The notes: generated by a model from the sequence alone, not told the origin. 15,090 bases of DNA from Leptospiraceae bacterium (GCA_020440935.1 JAGRNC010000018.1:1-15090); one strand, 5' to 3'; numbered from the stretch's first letter, positions 5,736-14,782 are shown. Made by a program: numbers and translations.

Positions 5736-7589
5736 ATGAGCAAAGAAGTCATGTGGCGTACAGTGGGGGGCGGCCTATCAAAACTGGGGAAAATCGTCCT
5801 TGGGCCCGCCGAGCAATTCGTAATGCGCCATCGAATCTTGAACGGCACATTGCTAGCGGGAATCTTTGCCATGGGGCTGGGATTGGTGTCCGAGTTTTTT
5901 CGCGAAGGTTTTGAAACGGGCGGTCTGGTGGGGCTATGGCTGGCATTCGCCTCATCCATAGTATTCTATTATCTTGCCCGAATCAAACGAATCTTTCGAT
6001 GGCTGGTCGTGCCCACCTTTGCCATCGGTGCAATCTCTACGATGTTGCAAATTCAGTACAGCGGCGGAATCGTCAGCGCAAATATAATGGTTCTATTTCC
6101 GCTTCTGATCATGTACATGCTAATTCTGGGACAGCGATTTGATTGGCTTGCAATTCTGGGCTTTGTGGCGGCGCTCATCGCTATCCGATTCGTTCAAGAA
6201 ATCCATCCGGATTGGTTTTCGGATTACTCATCGGTGACGGCGCGCAACGAGGACTTCCTGGTTACGGGAGTCACTGTACTCATTGTGGTGGGGCTCATGC
6301 TTCGAACACTGAATCGTTCCTACGAAGATGCCATTGGAGAGGTCCGCCGACTCAAGGATCAGCAAGATGGCGATTATTTTCTAACTTCGCTTTTGATTCG
6401 ACCTCTGGCCGGTATCCGGGTTCGTTCCAGGACTGTGCAGCTGGCATCGTATATCAAACAAAAGAAATCATTTCGCTTTAAGGAGCGAGCCCATGAGTTG
6501 GGCGGCGACATCTGTGTTGCCGATCAAATTGTTCTGCGCGGACGATCTTATGTGGTTTTCGCCAACGGCGATGCTATGGGAAAATCCATGCAGGGAGCCG
6601 GAGGAGTGCTGGTATTTGGAACAGCGTTTCGCGCACTTGTGGAGCGGACGCACAGGGAAGGGCTGCTGTCGGAGTATTTTCCGGAACGCTGGCTCCGGGC
6701 GGCGCTCGATGATCTGAACAATGTATTCGAAGGATTTGACGGCTCAATGTCCATGTCGCTGGTCCTGGGGCTGGTGGATGAAGAAACAGGCTTTCTATAT
6801 TACATTAATGCAGAGCATCCATTTCCCATTCGGCTGCGAAACGGAAAAGCGGAGTTTCTCTCCGAGGAGGCCACAAATTTTAAGCTCGGTATGCTCCGTG
6901 AAAAGGCAAGAATTGAAACCTGCTGGGTGCAGCAAAGCGATCTGGTGATTACCGGCTCCGACGGAAGGGACGATCTGGCCATGGGCATGGACGCCTCGGA
7001 TGGCCGCGTAATCAATGAAGACCATACGGCCATCCTGGAACAAGTGGAACGGAGTCAGGGCGATCTCGAGTCCTTGAGTCGCTTGCTCCAGGATACCGGC
7101 GAACTGACCGACGATTTGTCGCTTTTGAGTATTCAGTATCGTCCGGATACTTCGCAAACGAATCAAACAGCTCCCGATCTATCCGAGGCCCTGGCGGCTA
7201 TCGAGCGAGGAAAGCCGTCCCAGGCCTTACCCCTGCTTCATCGTGCCTCCGAATTGGCGCCGGGGGACGCCAGGATTTGGAAACTGCTTTATGAGGCCAA
7301 TGTTGCTATGAAGCAACACTCCGAAGCGGCTCAGGCGGCCGCCCATTTCGTGAGCGCTCGGCCGTCCAATCTGCAAATGATCTACAATAGCGCCGTGCAG
7401 TATACAAAGGCGGGAATGTATAACAATGCCATCGAGATGGCCGAACGTTTGCATAGTCGACGGCCCGATGCCATGCCGGTTCTCAAATTGTTGGTTCAGC
7501 TCTACAAGAAAACCGATCGTATCCAACTTGCCGAAGAACTGGAAGGTATGCTTACCTCGGATTCTTCTGCTTCTGTTCCCATCGGTTGA
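5736..7589 (+). CDS. Membrane SpoIIE/PP2C-type serine phosphatase with TPR tail
   Basis: A 617-aa signalling protein. About six membrane helices (roughly 36-55, 64-82, 87-104, 113-132, 136-152, 173-190) form the N-terminal half with almost no periplasmic domain. A short linker leads to a PPM/SpoIIE phosphatase domain (about 215-468). Its metal-binding acidic residues are visible: D258 in ELGGD, D279 in NGDAMGKS, D409 in ITGSDGRDD, and D459/D460 in TDDLSLL. Two or three TPR-like helix pairs (about 480-605) follow and probably bind a partner. Related SpoIIE phosphatases dephosphorylate anti-sigma-factor antagonists or other Ser/Thr-phosphorylated proteins. No STAS or anti-sigma gene lies nearby, so the target is unknown. 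The start is fixed by GGGAGG just upstream. The gene converges on a nucleotide cyclase gene 15 bp away. Confidence 0.92.
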   Translation: MSKEVMWRTVGGGLSKLGKIVLGPAEQFVMRHRILNGTLLAGIFAMGLGLVSEFFREGFETGGLVGLWLAFASSIVFYYLARIKRIFRWLVVPTFAIGAISTMLQIQYSGGIVSANIMVLFPLLIMYMLILGQRFDWLAILGFVAALIAIRFVQEIHPDWFSDYSSVTARNEDFLVTGVTVLIVVGLMLRTLNRSYEDAIGEVRRLKDQQDGDYFLTSLLIRPLAGIRVRSRTVQLASYIKQKKSFRFKERAHELGGDICVADQIVLRGRSYVVFANGDAMGKSMQGAGGVLVFGTAFRALVERTHREGLLSEYFPERWLRAALDDLNNVFEGFDGSMSMSLVLGLVDEETGFLYYINAEHPFPIRLRNGKAEFLSEEATNFKLGMLREKARIETCWVQQSDLVITGSDGRDDLAMGMDASDGRVINEDHTAILEQVERSQGDLESLSRLLQDTGELTDDLSLLSIQYRPDTSQTNQTAPDLSEALAAIERGKPSQALPLLHRASELAPGDARIWKLLYEANVAMKQHSEAAQAAAHFVSARPSNLQMIYNSAVQYTKAGMYNNAIEMAERLHSRRPDAMPVLKLLVQLYKKTDRIQLAEELEGMLTSDSSASVPIG

Positions 7590-7604
7590 ATCAGTAAAAT
7601 CATG

Positions 7605-9812
7605 TCACCGAACGTTATGAATGCCATCCCAATCGGCCGGCGGAGGATTCTGCTCCAGTTTACGAGCTCTACGGTAGTAGAGCTGATACAGATGCTCCGA
7701 GGGAGAATTTCGTATTAAGTCGCGGAAGATGTTCGCTGCACCGGCAAAGTCTTTTCCGGAGTAGAGCATTCGGCCTTCCTGAAAGCGCGCCTCAAACCTT
7801 AGTATCCCATCTCTTTGCTCCTCCGGGCGATGCTGGAAAGCTTCGAATATTTCTATCGGATGGGTCTTACCTCTGAGGCGCACAACGTCTAGCGAGCGAA
7901 ACCCTTTGCTCAGGTCTGTAAAAGAACCACTCCGAGGCCTTTCGGTCTGTTCTGTTTGGGCCGGTTCTTCTGTGCCATTTTTTAGTACATCTTCGCTGAC
8001 CAGCATTTCCGCCTGATATAACTTGGTCAGGTCCTGGATTCGCGCGGCTGTATTGACCGTGTCCCCCACGGCAGTCGTGTCCAGTCGAGTTCGGGAACCT
8101 ATGGTTCCCAACATAACATTTCCATAATGGATTCCGATTCCAATGGAAATAGGTCGCGAATCGGTAACAGCTCGCATTCGATTGATATCTGCCAATTCCT
8201 GCAGAATGTCCAGCCCCGCATCCACCGAATCCTTCCGAGAAGTGGTTCCGTCCTGGAAGAGGGCCATCATTCCATCACCGACGAACTTGTCCACGAAGCC
8301 GCCATTTTCTGTTATGTGTGGCTCTACGCGCTGAAGATAGTCGTTCAGGAATTGAATAACTTCCTGCGCGCCCAGATTTTCTGACATCTGCGTAAATTGC
8401 CGAATGTCAGAAAAGAAGACCGACATTGGAAGGTTACGCGCATCGCCGAGTTCTACATGGGCCACATCTTCCCGGGATAGCACCTGGATGAATTCTCCGG
8501 GCACAAATCGGGCAAAAGAATCCGACTGCTTCTTCAAGTTTAACGTTAGCTCTTCTACGGCCTTAAATGCTCGTGAAAACATGGCGGCCAGAAGACTGGA
8601 TTGGAACAATACAAAAGCAATGAGACCCAGGGAAGCCAGGTTGCTCTCGCCGGTGATCACTATGCCTATGTTGTATAGCACATCATTAAGCCCGGCGAAG
8701 CTAAAGACCAGGGAGCCTCCAATAAATAGAATTGCCTGATCGCGTCGGCGCACTGCGGCAAGAACCACTCCGAATAGGCAATAAAGGATTACGATAATTA
8801 GGAAGATCTGAAATGGCACTAGAAGACGAGTATAGTACAACGCGGGACCTAGCAGCGTTAAGGAGAATAGTCCGCAAATCACCGCAATGCCATAGCCGAT
8901 TTTTCGCGAGTACTCGCCTGGATAGATTCTTTCAAAGTACACAGGCACCAGACCCACGCTTACAAAGAAAGTGAGATACTCCAGGCGGTGCATCGTAAAC
9001 CAATCGAACTGATACAATACTCTTTCGCCGGTAAGCAGGCTTCGCAGTCCAAAAGTCATGCATAGCCCGGAAAAAAGGATCAGTTCCATGTTCCCTCTAC
9101 GATAGAGGTACAACACAAAGTGGTACAGCCCCATGATCATCAGCGATCCAAAGAGGAGGAAGTCCAATCCTGTCCGCCTTTGACTCTCTTCTATTACGCT
9201 GGATTCGAAACCAATGAAAGGCACGCTCCAGAAACCACCGGCCAGATCCTCGTAGTTCGAAACATGGAAAATGACAGTAACTTCTTTTTGTCCTGGCTTT
9301 AGCTCGAACAAGGAAATCTTACGGGATCCATCGGGATGCGAATGCTCAGCGTTGATGGCCAGAGTGCCATTCGTTCCGATGGTCTTTCCATCTACAATTA
9401 ATCGATAAGCCGTGGATACAGCGCGAACATCGATGGCCAGAGTCCGACCACTCTGTAAGGATGGCAGATTCTGAATCTGCACAATGTATGTGCCATAACC
9501 CTGGTTTGATACTTGCTTGTTCTCCAGGTTGGCGGTCCAGGCGCCAGGTATGCGAGTAAGCAGGACATCCTCATTGCCCAGACTCTGTAGTTCGCTCGGG
9601 TCCACAAATCGCCCGGGAACATATTTCCAATAGCCTTTTAATTGGACTGGCTCCCTCAGATCCATTCCCGAAGCGTCCAGGACGCCATTCTGGATTTCTG
9701 ACTCTTTGTGCGAGCAGGCCATAAGCGGCAAGATTAATGAAAAAAGGGCAATCGATAGGACGGCAATACTCCTTCGATTCCGGTGATTCATTTTGAGATG
9801 TAATTCATTCAT
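7605..9812 (-). CDS. 7TM-DISM class III adenylate cyclase with lipobox
   Basis: A 735-aa sensor cyclase predicted to make cAMP. A signal peptide ends in a lipobox-like LMAC (C33). Next come an exported beta-rich 7TMR-DISM sensor domain (about 45-205), seven membrane helices (about 215-412) and a short coiled linker. The class III cyclase domain spans about 460-600. Metal-binding Asp residues are D469 (FFSDIRQF) and D513 (FVGDG). K509 and D578 (LDTTAVGD) are the adenine-specifying pair, and N587 and R591 complete the transition-state set. After a Thr/Glu/Pro-rich insert (about 613-633), a single TPR-like segment ends in NPPPADWDG, a tail I associate with leptospiral cyclases. ATG at 9812 or 9791 could start it; the second gives a more typical signal peptide, and neither has a strong ribosome binding site. 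ATP specificity is inferred from residues. Confidence 0.92.
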   Translation of the reverse strand: MNELHLKMNHRNRRSIAVLSIALFSLILPLMACSHKESEIQNGVLDASGMDLREPVQLKGYWKYVPGRFVDPSELQSLGNEDVLLTRIPGAWTANLENKQVSNQGYGTYIVQIQNLPSLQSGRTLAIDVRAVSTAYRLIVDGKTIGTNGTLAINAEHSHPDGSRKISLFELKPGQKEVTVIFHVSNYEDLAGGFWSVPFIGFESSVIEESQRRTGLDFLLFGSLMIMGLYHFVLYLYRRGNMELILFSGLCMTFGLRSLLTGERVLYQFDWFTMHRLEYLTFFVSVGLVPVYFERIYPGEYSRKIGYGIAVICGLFSLTLLGPALYYTRLLVPFQIFLIIVILYCLFGVVLAAVRRRDQAILFIGGSLVFSFAGLNDVLYNIGIVITGESNLASLGLIAFVLFQSSLLAAMFSRAFKAVEELTLNLKKQSDSFARFVPGEFIQVLSREDVAHVELGDARNLPMSVFFSDIRQFTQMSENLGAQEVIQFLNDYLQRVEPHITENGGFVDKFVGDGMMALFQDGTTSRKDSVDAGLDILQELADINRMRAVTDSRPISIGIGIHYGNVMLGTIGSRTRLDTTAVGDTVNTAARIQDLTKLYQAEMLVSEDVLKNGTEEPAQTEQTERPRSGSFTDLSKGFRSLDVVRLRGKTHPIEIFEAFQHRPEEQRDGILRFEARFQEGRMLYSGKDFAGAANIFRDLIRNSPSEHLYQLYYRRARKLEQNPPPADWDGIHNVR

Positions 9813-10081
9813 AGGATACCATGGTAGGGCCAGGGGAAGAGCAAAAGCGTGGCTTTGATTATCCTTCTGCTCCCGTGAAACCTGTCATTTGCAGGGACAG
9901 GCCATTGGACCGGTCCCGCTGAAATTGACTCGCATAGGCCTTTTGGATGACAATAACCTCTGGTTGCCCCCTGGCTGTCGATTCCATTGTGCTGGAATAA
10001 TAGAAAGGCGCTCCCAAGTAATGCCACTATTTCACTGATAATACGGTTGAATACTCTATACCAGGTATGGGCACCATGGAT
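9813..10081. other. Intergenic region upstream of the cyclase gene
   Basis: No supported gene. It contains a small inverted repeat, CCTGTC (9881-9886) with GACAGG (9896-9901), and the 10-bp palindrome GGACCGGTCC (9907-9916) close beside it. These lie 70 to 105 bp before the cyclase start. A further short repeat, ATACC-A-GGTAT, lies near the end of the DUF4386 gene. I found no convincing promoter or terminator on the minus strand. Confidence 0.5.
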
Positions 10082-10825
10082 TCAGCCCATAGAGGCCACG
10101 TTCGCAGGTTTTGCAATACCGCGAATCAGAAGATACAGGCAAAGGGTCAATTCGCCGCCCAGCGCAGAGACGATTACAATCATTTCAAATAGATCGGCGT
10201 AGCGGGCGTAGTCCGTCATTAAGATTGTGGCCGTCGTATCCAGTAAGTACCCCAGCGATGCCAGCAACATCAGAATGGCCAGCCATCCTGGAAACAAATC
10301 GGATTTATAGAATAGCCAGGCCTGGATAATCAAGCTAAAGGCAAAAAATACCAGCGCCAGTTTGTAACCCAGCGAATGAGCGCCAACGAACAATGCGGCC
10401 CACTGCGCTGCGCTATTCGGCGAAGAATCCAGGGGGCCGTTCAGGACCACGGACAATGCAATCCACAGTAGTACCAGGTTGATTCCCAGGGCCGCCGCCT
10501 GGGCAAGACGAAAAAAGGCCGAGAGCAGGGCCAGGGTCTCGTTAACAGATCGTAACAAAACAAAGAAAGCAACGCCTACGGCTACATCGCAAACTACCAT
10601 GATTAGGTCGGCGATTAGACCACTACGAAACAACCCTTCATTTTCGGCGATATTGGCTGCGGTTTGTGCCACATCGCCAGCAACTATGAGCGAACCCCGG
10701 GCAAAACCTTCGGCGTACATTCCACAAAGTATAATTAGCAAATACAGAATACCGGTGATTCGCGCCATTTTTCGTAATCTTGGCCGTTGATCTAAGACTT
10801 CTGTTGCGCCAGCTGCAAAATTCAT
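10082..10825 (-). CDS. DUF4386 family membrane protein
   Basis: A 247-aa integral membrane protein with about six helices (roughly 22-40, 70-91, 101-128, 152-173, 178-200, 211-234). The pattern ARITGILYL (21-29), GD..QTAANI (50-59), then ENEGLFR and a helix beginning LIADLI is the signature I recall for DUF4386, a family without an established function. The start is ATG 10825, preceded by GGAG with 6-nt spacing. An upstream ATG at 10906 would add 27 residues with no membrane or signal character and is less likely. The gene is divergent from the 638-aa gene and lies upstream of the cyclase gene in the same direction, 269 bp away; cotranscription is uncertain. Family call good, role unknown. 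Confidence 0.8.
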   Translation of the reverse strand: MNFAAGATEVLDQRPRLRKMARITGILYLLIILCGMYAEGFARGSLIVAGDVAQTAANIAENEGLFRSGLIADLIMVVCDVAVGVAFFVLLRSVNETLALLSAFFRLAQAAALGINLVLLWIALSVVLNGPLDSSPNSAAQWAALFVGAHSLGYKLALVFFAFSLIIQAWLFYKSDLFPGWLAILMLLASLGYLLDTTATILMTDYARYADLFEMIVIVSALGGELTLCLYLLIRGIAKPANVASMG

Positions 10826-10988
10826 GAATCGCTCCGGGGGTATAGAAAAGAGTGCATTAGATTCCGTACAACGGCGTAACCGGCAAGTGGAAAAAGGCGA
10901 AGCCACAGATGGGAAACGTCAAAGCTTGCTCACTGGCCGCAAGGTCAAAGGAATTCGCATTGCAGAATTGCCAAAACCCTGTCGTGAA

Positions 10989-11063
10989 TACCCAGGATTG
11001 GGTACGTTTTCGCGGTCACTATCGCCTAATTTTCCCCGGAAAACCTTGACCCTGGGTACAGGG
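10989..11063 (+). other. Three small hairpins in the divergent intergenic region
   Basis: Perfect short stems follow each other: TACCCA/TGGGTA with loop GGAT (10989-11004, then CGTTTT), TTTTCC/GGAAAA around CC (11030-11043), and CCCTG/CAGGG with loop GGTA (11050-11063). They lie 57 to 131 bp ahead of the GTG start of the 638-aa gene. They could be a structured leader or regulator sites; each is short enough to be chance. Confidence 0.35.
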
Positions 11064-11106
11064 ATAGGTCCTGTAGTTGCTTAGCCGGATACACAGGGGC
11101 TCGGGG

Positions 11107-11112
11107 GGAGGA
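11107..11112 (+). promoter_or_regulatory. Ribosome binding site that decides a GTG start
   Basis: GGAGGA stands 7 nt before GTG 11120 but only 1 nt before the in-frame TTG at 11114. The spacing favours GTG as the true start of the 638-aa protein. Confidence 0.75.
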
Positions 11113-11119
11113 TTTGCCT

Positions 11120-13036
11120 GTGGAACAGTTCGCCAAGCTCAAATCAGAAGCGCAGTCGCTCAGTGCGGGATTCGTATTTTCCGACCGGATTACCTACGCG
11201 CTTTTCCGGGCCATCCAGGATTTTTCCACACTGGACCGTGCTCGCACCCGCGGTGTATTCACTCTGGATTCCCCCATTCCAGATATTGAAAATCTGGAAT
11301 ATACAAAGCAAGAATTACGCGCCGCACTTATCCGCCTGGTAGAAGAAGGGCTTGCTGCGCAGGTATTTTTGATAGAGCACGACGCCGAGCGTCGGGAACT
11401 CTTTCTTCGTCCCTGTTATGTGGCGCGCCCGGGCAACGTGGACTACTCCACGGAACACATCTTTGAGGAGCTCATGCGTCAATCCGCAAGCTCCATTCAA
11501 TCGTTTATTGAGACTTTGCCACCCATCGATCCCGAGGCACTACGCGAACAACTGGTGCGAAATTCGCAGAGCGCTGGGGCTACTCCTGACTCATTGGGCG
11601 GTAATCTACTGATTAATCCGGTGAAGAGCATTGTAAGCGTATCGTTCGATCTGCTTCCGCCTGAATCGCTTCTTTCCGAAGGTAGAAAGCAAATCGTCAC
11701 TATTCTAAAGAAGCGAAATGCTATCATCGAATTAACGGGACTGGGTTATATGCCGGTCCGCGCCGATGATGTTCAAACTCGCTACGAAGTGGCCGCCGCC
11801 GTTCTGCGCGAAAAAGCCATTGGTCTGGCTGGGGCGAATACTGAGCTAATCAACGAATTAATGCGCGTGCAAAGGGAAGAGGAGTCCTACATCGCTCGCT
11901 CGTTCGTCCCGGGCAATACCGAATACTCCGTTCGCCGGGCCAATCTGATCAAGAGTCATCTATCTGAACCCGGCGAATCCGATCTTCCTTACCCGGGGGC
12001 GCTGGCTTGCGAGATTGTTCTTCATGCTTCCGGGCCAACGCAGCGGCTTTATACTAGCAAATGGGAAAAGGAAATGGATGATGTGTATAGCTCCATTCTT
12101 GAACCCCTGCGACGTCCCGACGTTCATCCCACCCAGCAAATTCGTTATTTCAACGAATCTATGGTCGATCAGATTCCGGGCATTGTCTGGCAGCGATTGA
12201 CCACGAGCCCTTCGCTGCTATTTGGCGAATGGGAAACATCGGTGGGAACCGTGCGAATTCTAATGCGAAAAGACGCCAATGTCGTGCGTCATTTAGTGGA
12301 CGCTTTCGCTCAACTGCCCGCATCCGAGCAATGGAAGATCCTGGCATTGCGTAACCTCATCGATGCACACCCCGAGGTATTTCAGACTCTGTTTCAGAGA
12401 AAAGACTTTAAAGACTCTTACGGGCAGCTGTTGCGCACCGCATACTGGCCTCTGATTCCCTGGTACATTCGACTTTTTCTGGCTATCGGATTTCGGGGAT
12501 TGCAGGACAACGGGTTTGCGCGCGCCAAAGCAAAGATCGCCGAGGAACAAAGAGATCTGGCGGAAAGCAATCGGCGGCGCCGGGATGCAGCCTTGCTGGC
12601 CAGCAAACGCGCTACACAGAGTGAGCCGTCCAGCCAACGCGAATCCGCAAATCGAATGCCCATCGGCAAGAAGCTGGAGCTCGTTATGGATCATCTATAT
12701 TTTGGTCAGCTCAAGCCGCCCATTCTTCCCGAGGTCTTCGCACACATGGACGGTGTTTCGACCATGGATCTAGAATCGCATCTAAACGAAGCAGGCTACC
12801 GATTCATACCGGTGGAGGATGGCGATATGGTGCTATATCCGGTGGATCAGGAATGGCGCATTCGGGCGGCCCGACTGCGCAGAGTCTACGAGAACTACGA
12901 AGCCGATCCATCGGACGCTCCCGGCATCGCCGGTCGGGTGGAAGCCCTGAACAAGCTGCTTTCCCGATCATTTTCCGAGGCACAGAAAGCTGGTCGTGGT
13001 AGCGGCCATCGAGAAGAAGAACCGCTGTTGTATTAG
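11120..13036 (+). CDS. Large protein of unknown function (638 aa)
   Basis: I do not recognise this family. Numbered from GTG 11120, residues about 20-100 look like a helix-rich unit with a possible winged helix (ELRAALIRLVEEGL followed by two strands). The middle is mixed alpha/beta with no catalytic motif I can identify. Residues about 440-460 (YWPLIPWYIRLFLAIGF) are the only strongly hydrophobic stretch and could be a membrane-associated or buried helix. Right after it, 466-500 is a charged Ala/Arg/Glu-rich segment likely to be helical or coiled coil, then a polar linker, then a C-terminal globular part (about 512-595) and a basic/acidic tail. No signal peptide, so probably cytoplasmic. The start is fixed by GGAGGA at 11107-11112. 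A predicted lipoprotein gene follows 131 bp downstream on the same strand. Coding status is supported by length, ribosome binding site and protein composition. Confidence 0.85.
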   Translation: MEQFAKLKSEAQSLSAGFVFSDRITYALFRAIQDFSTLDRARTRGVFTLDSPIPDIENLEYTKQELRAALIRLVEEGLAAQVFLIEHDAERRELFLRPCYVARPGNVDYSTEHIFEELMRQSASSIQSFIETLPPIDPEALREQLVRNSQSAGATPDSLGGNLLINPVKSIVSVSFDLLPPESLLSEGRKQIVTILKKRNAIIELTGLGYMPVRADDVQTRYEVAAAVLREKAIGLAGANTELINELMRVQREEESYIARSFVPGNTEYSVRRANLIKSHLSEPGESDLPYPGALACEIVLHASGPTQRLYTSKWEKEMDDVYSSILEPLRRPDVHPTQQIRYFNESMVDQIPGIVWQRLTTSPSLLFGEWETSVGTVRILMRKDANVVRHLVDAFAQLPASEQWKILALRNLIDAHPEVFQTLFQRKDFKDSYGQLLRTAYWPLIPWYIRLFLAIGFRGLQDNGFARAKAKIAEEQRDLAESNRRRRDAALLASKRATQSEPSSQRESANRMPIGKKLELVMDHLYFGQLKPPILPEVFAHMDGVSTMDLESHLNEAGYRFIPVEDGDMVLYPVDQEWRIRAARLRRVYENYEADPSDAPGIAGRVEALNKLLSRSFSEAQKAGRGSGHREEEPLLY

Positions 13037-13167
13037 TCTTTCTGTAATTTCCGTCTTTCGCTCTTCCTGGATACAGAATAAAGATTGGTCACGATTTGTT
13101 CGCGGCACGTGGTTCGATTTAGTAAAAAAAACAGAACATAGGCGAGTATGCGGCCATCCAATCAGGC

Positions 13168-14715
13168 ATGCGTCGGTTCCCTTATTCGTTTGCAGCAGTT
13201 GTTGCCGCGTTCTTGTTACAATATTGCGTAATAGGATGTACCGCCATGCGCACCATCCTGTTCGCTCCCGAGGATACTATTCCACCAGCTCTGGCCCAAT
13301 TTGCTCCCAGTCCGCGGAAAACTACCATCGATCCTACGCAGAACAACTGGATTGAGGGAAGAAACGGTCTTTCCATAGGAATTCCGTCGAACAGCCTGGA
13401 GGTTCCCGTCGCATGCGAAGGAAGAACTGTGGATGCCTACCTTACAGACTTTGTCAGCCCGCTGGAGACCATTGCCGCAAATTGGAACTTTGAGGTGTCA
13501 TCTGTCGTTCAGAACGAGGGGGTCGAGGAAGCGGCGCCTATGCTTCTGGAGTCTGCTGGAATGTTTGATCTACGCATAGAGTGCGAAGGGACTCCGGTTG
13601 CCCTGAAAGAAGGAAAATCAATTTCGATACAAAAGCCGAATACGATTCAAGGCTCAGAGTTTGGCATGTATAGATCGGTGGGCGATGCCTGGGTGGCGGA
13701 TGGATCCAGAAAAGCGGATACTTCGCGGCCCATATATCGCGGTAACCTGGTTGCTCCATCGCAGGCTTCGGTGGAAATACTGGACTTCAAATCAGGTCAG
13801 TGGCTCGATAGCGTTCGGCCGGGGTCGATCAGCGTATTTGACAATTCAAGCTCGGGATGGGTTTGGCTCACACAGATGGGTAGTGTTCCCGCGCTATATC
13901 GATTGGAGAATGCTAATGGATCTGGTATCGTCAGAACGAAAGATGTAGAGCTAAAGCTACTACCACCAGAGGCGATGGATAGGAACTCCCTCACTGATGT
14001 TGCGCAGATAAAGATCCCCGAAGAGTTGAAGACTGCCAAATGCGCAGCCCGCGTCATGGTTGTTCAGATTTCCACCGGACGGATTATGAATCCGAAAGCA
14101 ATTCTAAACGAACAAGTAATTCCTGCTGGCAACGGGTACATTTGTCTTAACGAGGAACAGATGCAAAGTGCGTCCACTCTTGAGTTTCTTCGTCCACAGT
14201 ATTCAAAGTCCAAAGATAGTTATCGGATTTCTATTGAACCGCAGGATAAGGGAACGATCCGAATCCTTGCCGGCGAAAGCCTTATGGACGATTCGAACGT
14301 TGCAGAATCAATAAGTGTGAGCGGCAGTAATTTCGCCATGCTCCGATCGCTGGGCGCGTGGAACTTCGATTATCCTAGAACTGATCTTGCCTGCCTTGAG
14401 GTTCATGTGCAAAACGTTCAGGGGTCTTACATGGCATCTGTAATATCTCTGGATCGTTTTTCGGCATACACTCTTAACGGTGGCAGTACGACCATGCGAA
14501 CCGCATTCTTACAGGGGGAGCGGAGCAAAGTTCTGATATTTAGCAAGGAAACAAATCAATATGGATTATCGCAAGAGTTCACCGTATGGGACAAATATGG
14601 CCATTTCAAGTTTGCCGATTCTCCCTGTCAGAACCTCGATCCTATTGAATTGAAACCATTGCCCACCTTCGCAATGACGGATCCGGATCGATTCCGCAGT
14701 ACTCTGGGCCTCTAG
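13168..14715 (+). CDS. Predicted surface lipoprotein, ZU5-like N-terminal region
   Basis: A 515-aa exported protein. The N terminus is a basic MRR, a hydrophobic stretch and the lipobox VIGC (C24), so it is probably a lipoprotein. Residues about 60-165 show a beta-sandwich pattern: GLSIGIPSNSLEVP, then GRTVDAYLTDFVSPLETIAAN, then AGMFDLRIECEGTPVALKEG. This is reminiscent of ZU5-like domains in bacterial surface proteins, an impression I could not test. The rest is also strand-rich, with repeated Ala/Ser/Gly-Trp segments such as MYRSVGDAWV (167-176) and MLRSLGAWNF further on, suggesting two related domains. No enzyme motif is visible. ATG 13168 is the only usual start codon before an in-frame stop; the ribosome binding site is poor. 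It lies 131 bp after the 638-aa gene and may share its transcript. Function unknown; probably cell-envelope structure or interaction. Confidence 0.85.
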   Translation: MRRFPYSFAAVVAAFLLQYCVIGCTAMRTILFAPEDTIPPALAQFAPSPRKTTIDPTQNNWIEGRNGLSIGIPSNSLEVPVACEGRTVDAYLTDFVSPLETIAANWNFEVSSVVQNEGVEEAAPMLLESAGMFDLRIECEGTPVALKEGKSISIQKPNTIQGSEFGMYRSVGDAWVADGSRKADTSRPIYRGNLVAPSQASVEILDFKSGQWLDSVRPGSISVFDNSSSGWVWLTQMGSVPALYRLENANGSGIVRTKDVELKLLPPEAMDRNSLTDVAQIKIPEELKTAKCAARVMVVQISTGRIMNPKAILNEQVIPAGNGYICLNEEQMQSASTLEFLRPQYSKSKDSYRISIEPQDKGTIRILAGESLMDDSNVAESISVSGSNFAMLRSLGAWNFDYPRTDLACLEVHVQNVQGSYMASVISLDRFSAYTLNGGSTTMRTAFLQGERSKVLIFSKETNQYGLSQEFTVWDKYGHFKFADSPCQNLDPIELKPLPTFAMTDPDRFRSTLGL

Positions 14716-14749
14716 GTTGGCCGCGTCCGTGCATTCCCCGGCGCCCCCG

Positions 14750-14775
14750 AAAAAAGTCCGTCTGGGCAAAACGGA
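14750..14775 (-). terminator. Probable terminator of the thioesterase gene
   Basis: On the minus strand TCCGT (14775-14771) pairs with ACGGA (14761-14757) around a 9-nt loop, followed by C and six T (14755-14750). The stem is short but the T tract is good, and it lies 8 bp past the stop of the minus-strand gene. Confidence 0.5.
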
Positions 14776-14782
14776 TCCTTCC

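Noticed and set aside
9809..10027. 72-codon minus-strand frame overlapping the cyclase start
   Set aside because: Unconvincing composition and no ribosome binding site that I could see.
10824..11084. 86-codon plus-strand frame in the divergent intergenic region
   Set aside because: Basic, low-complexity product with no ribosome binding site; it runs through the three hairpins.
13037..13167. Promoter or terminator between the 638-aa and lipoprotein genes
   Set aside because: It holds an A8 run (13124-13131) and a CACGTG palindrome, but no hexamer pair with good spacing and no hairpin with a T tract.
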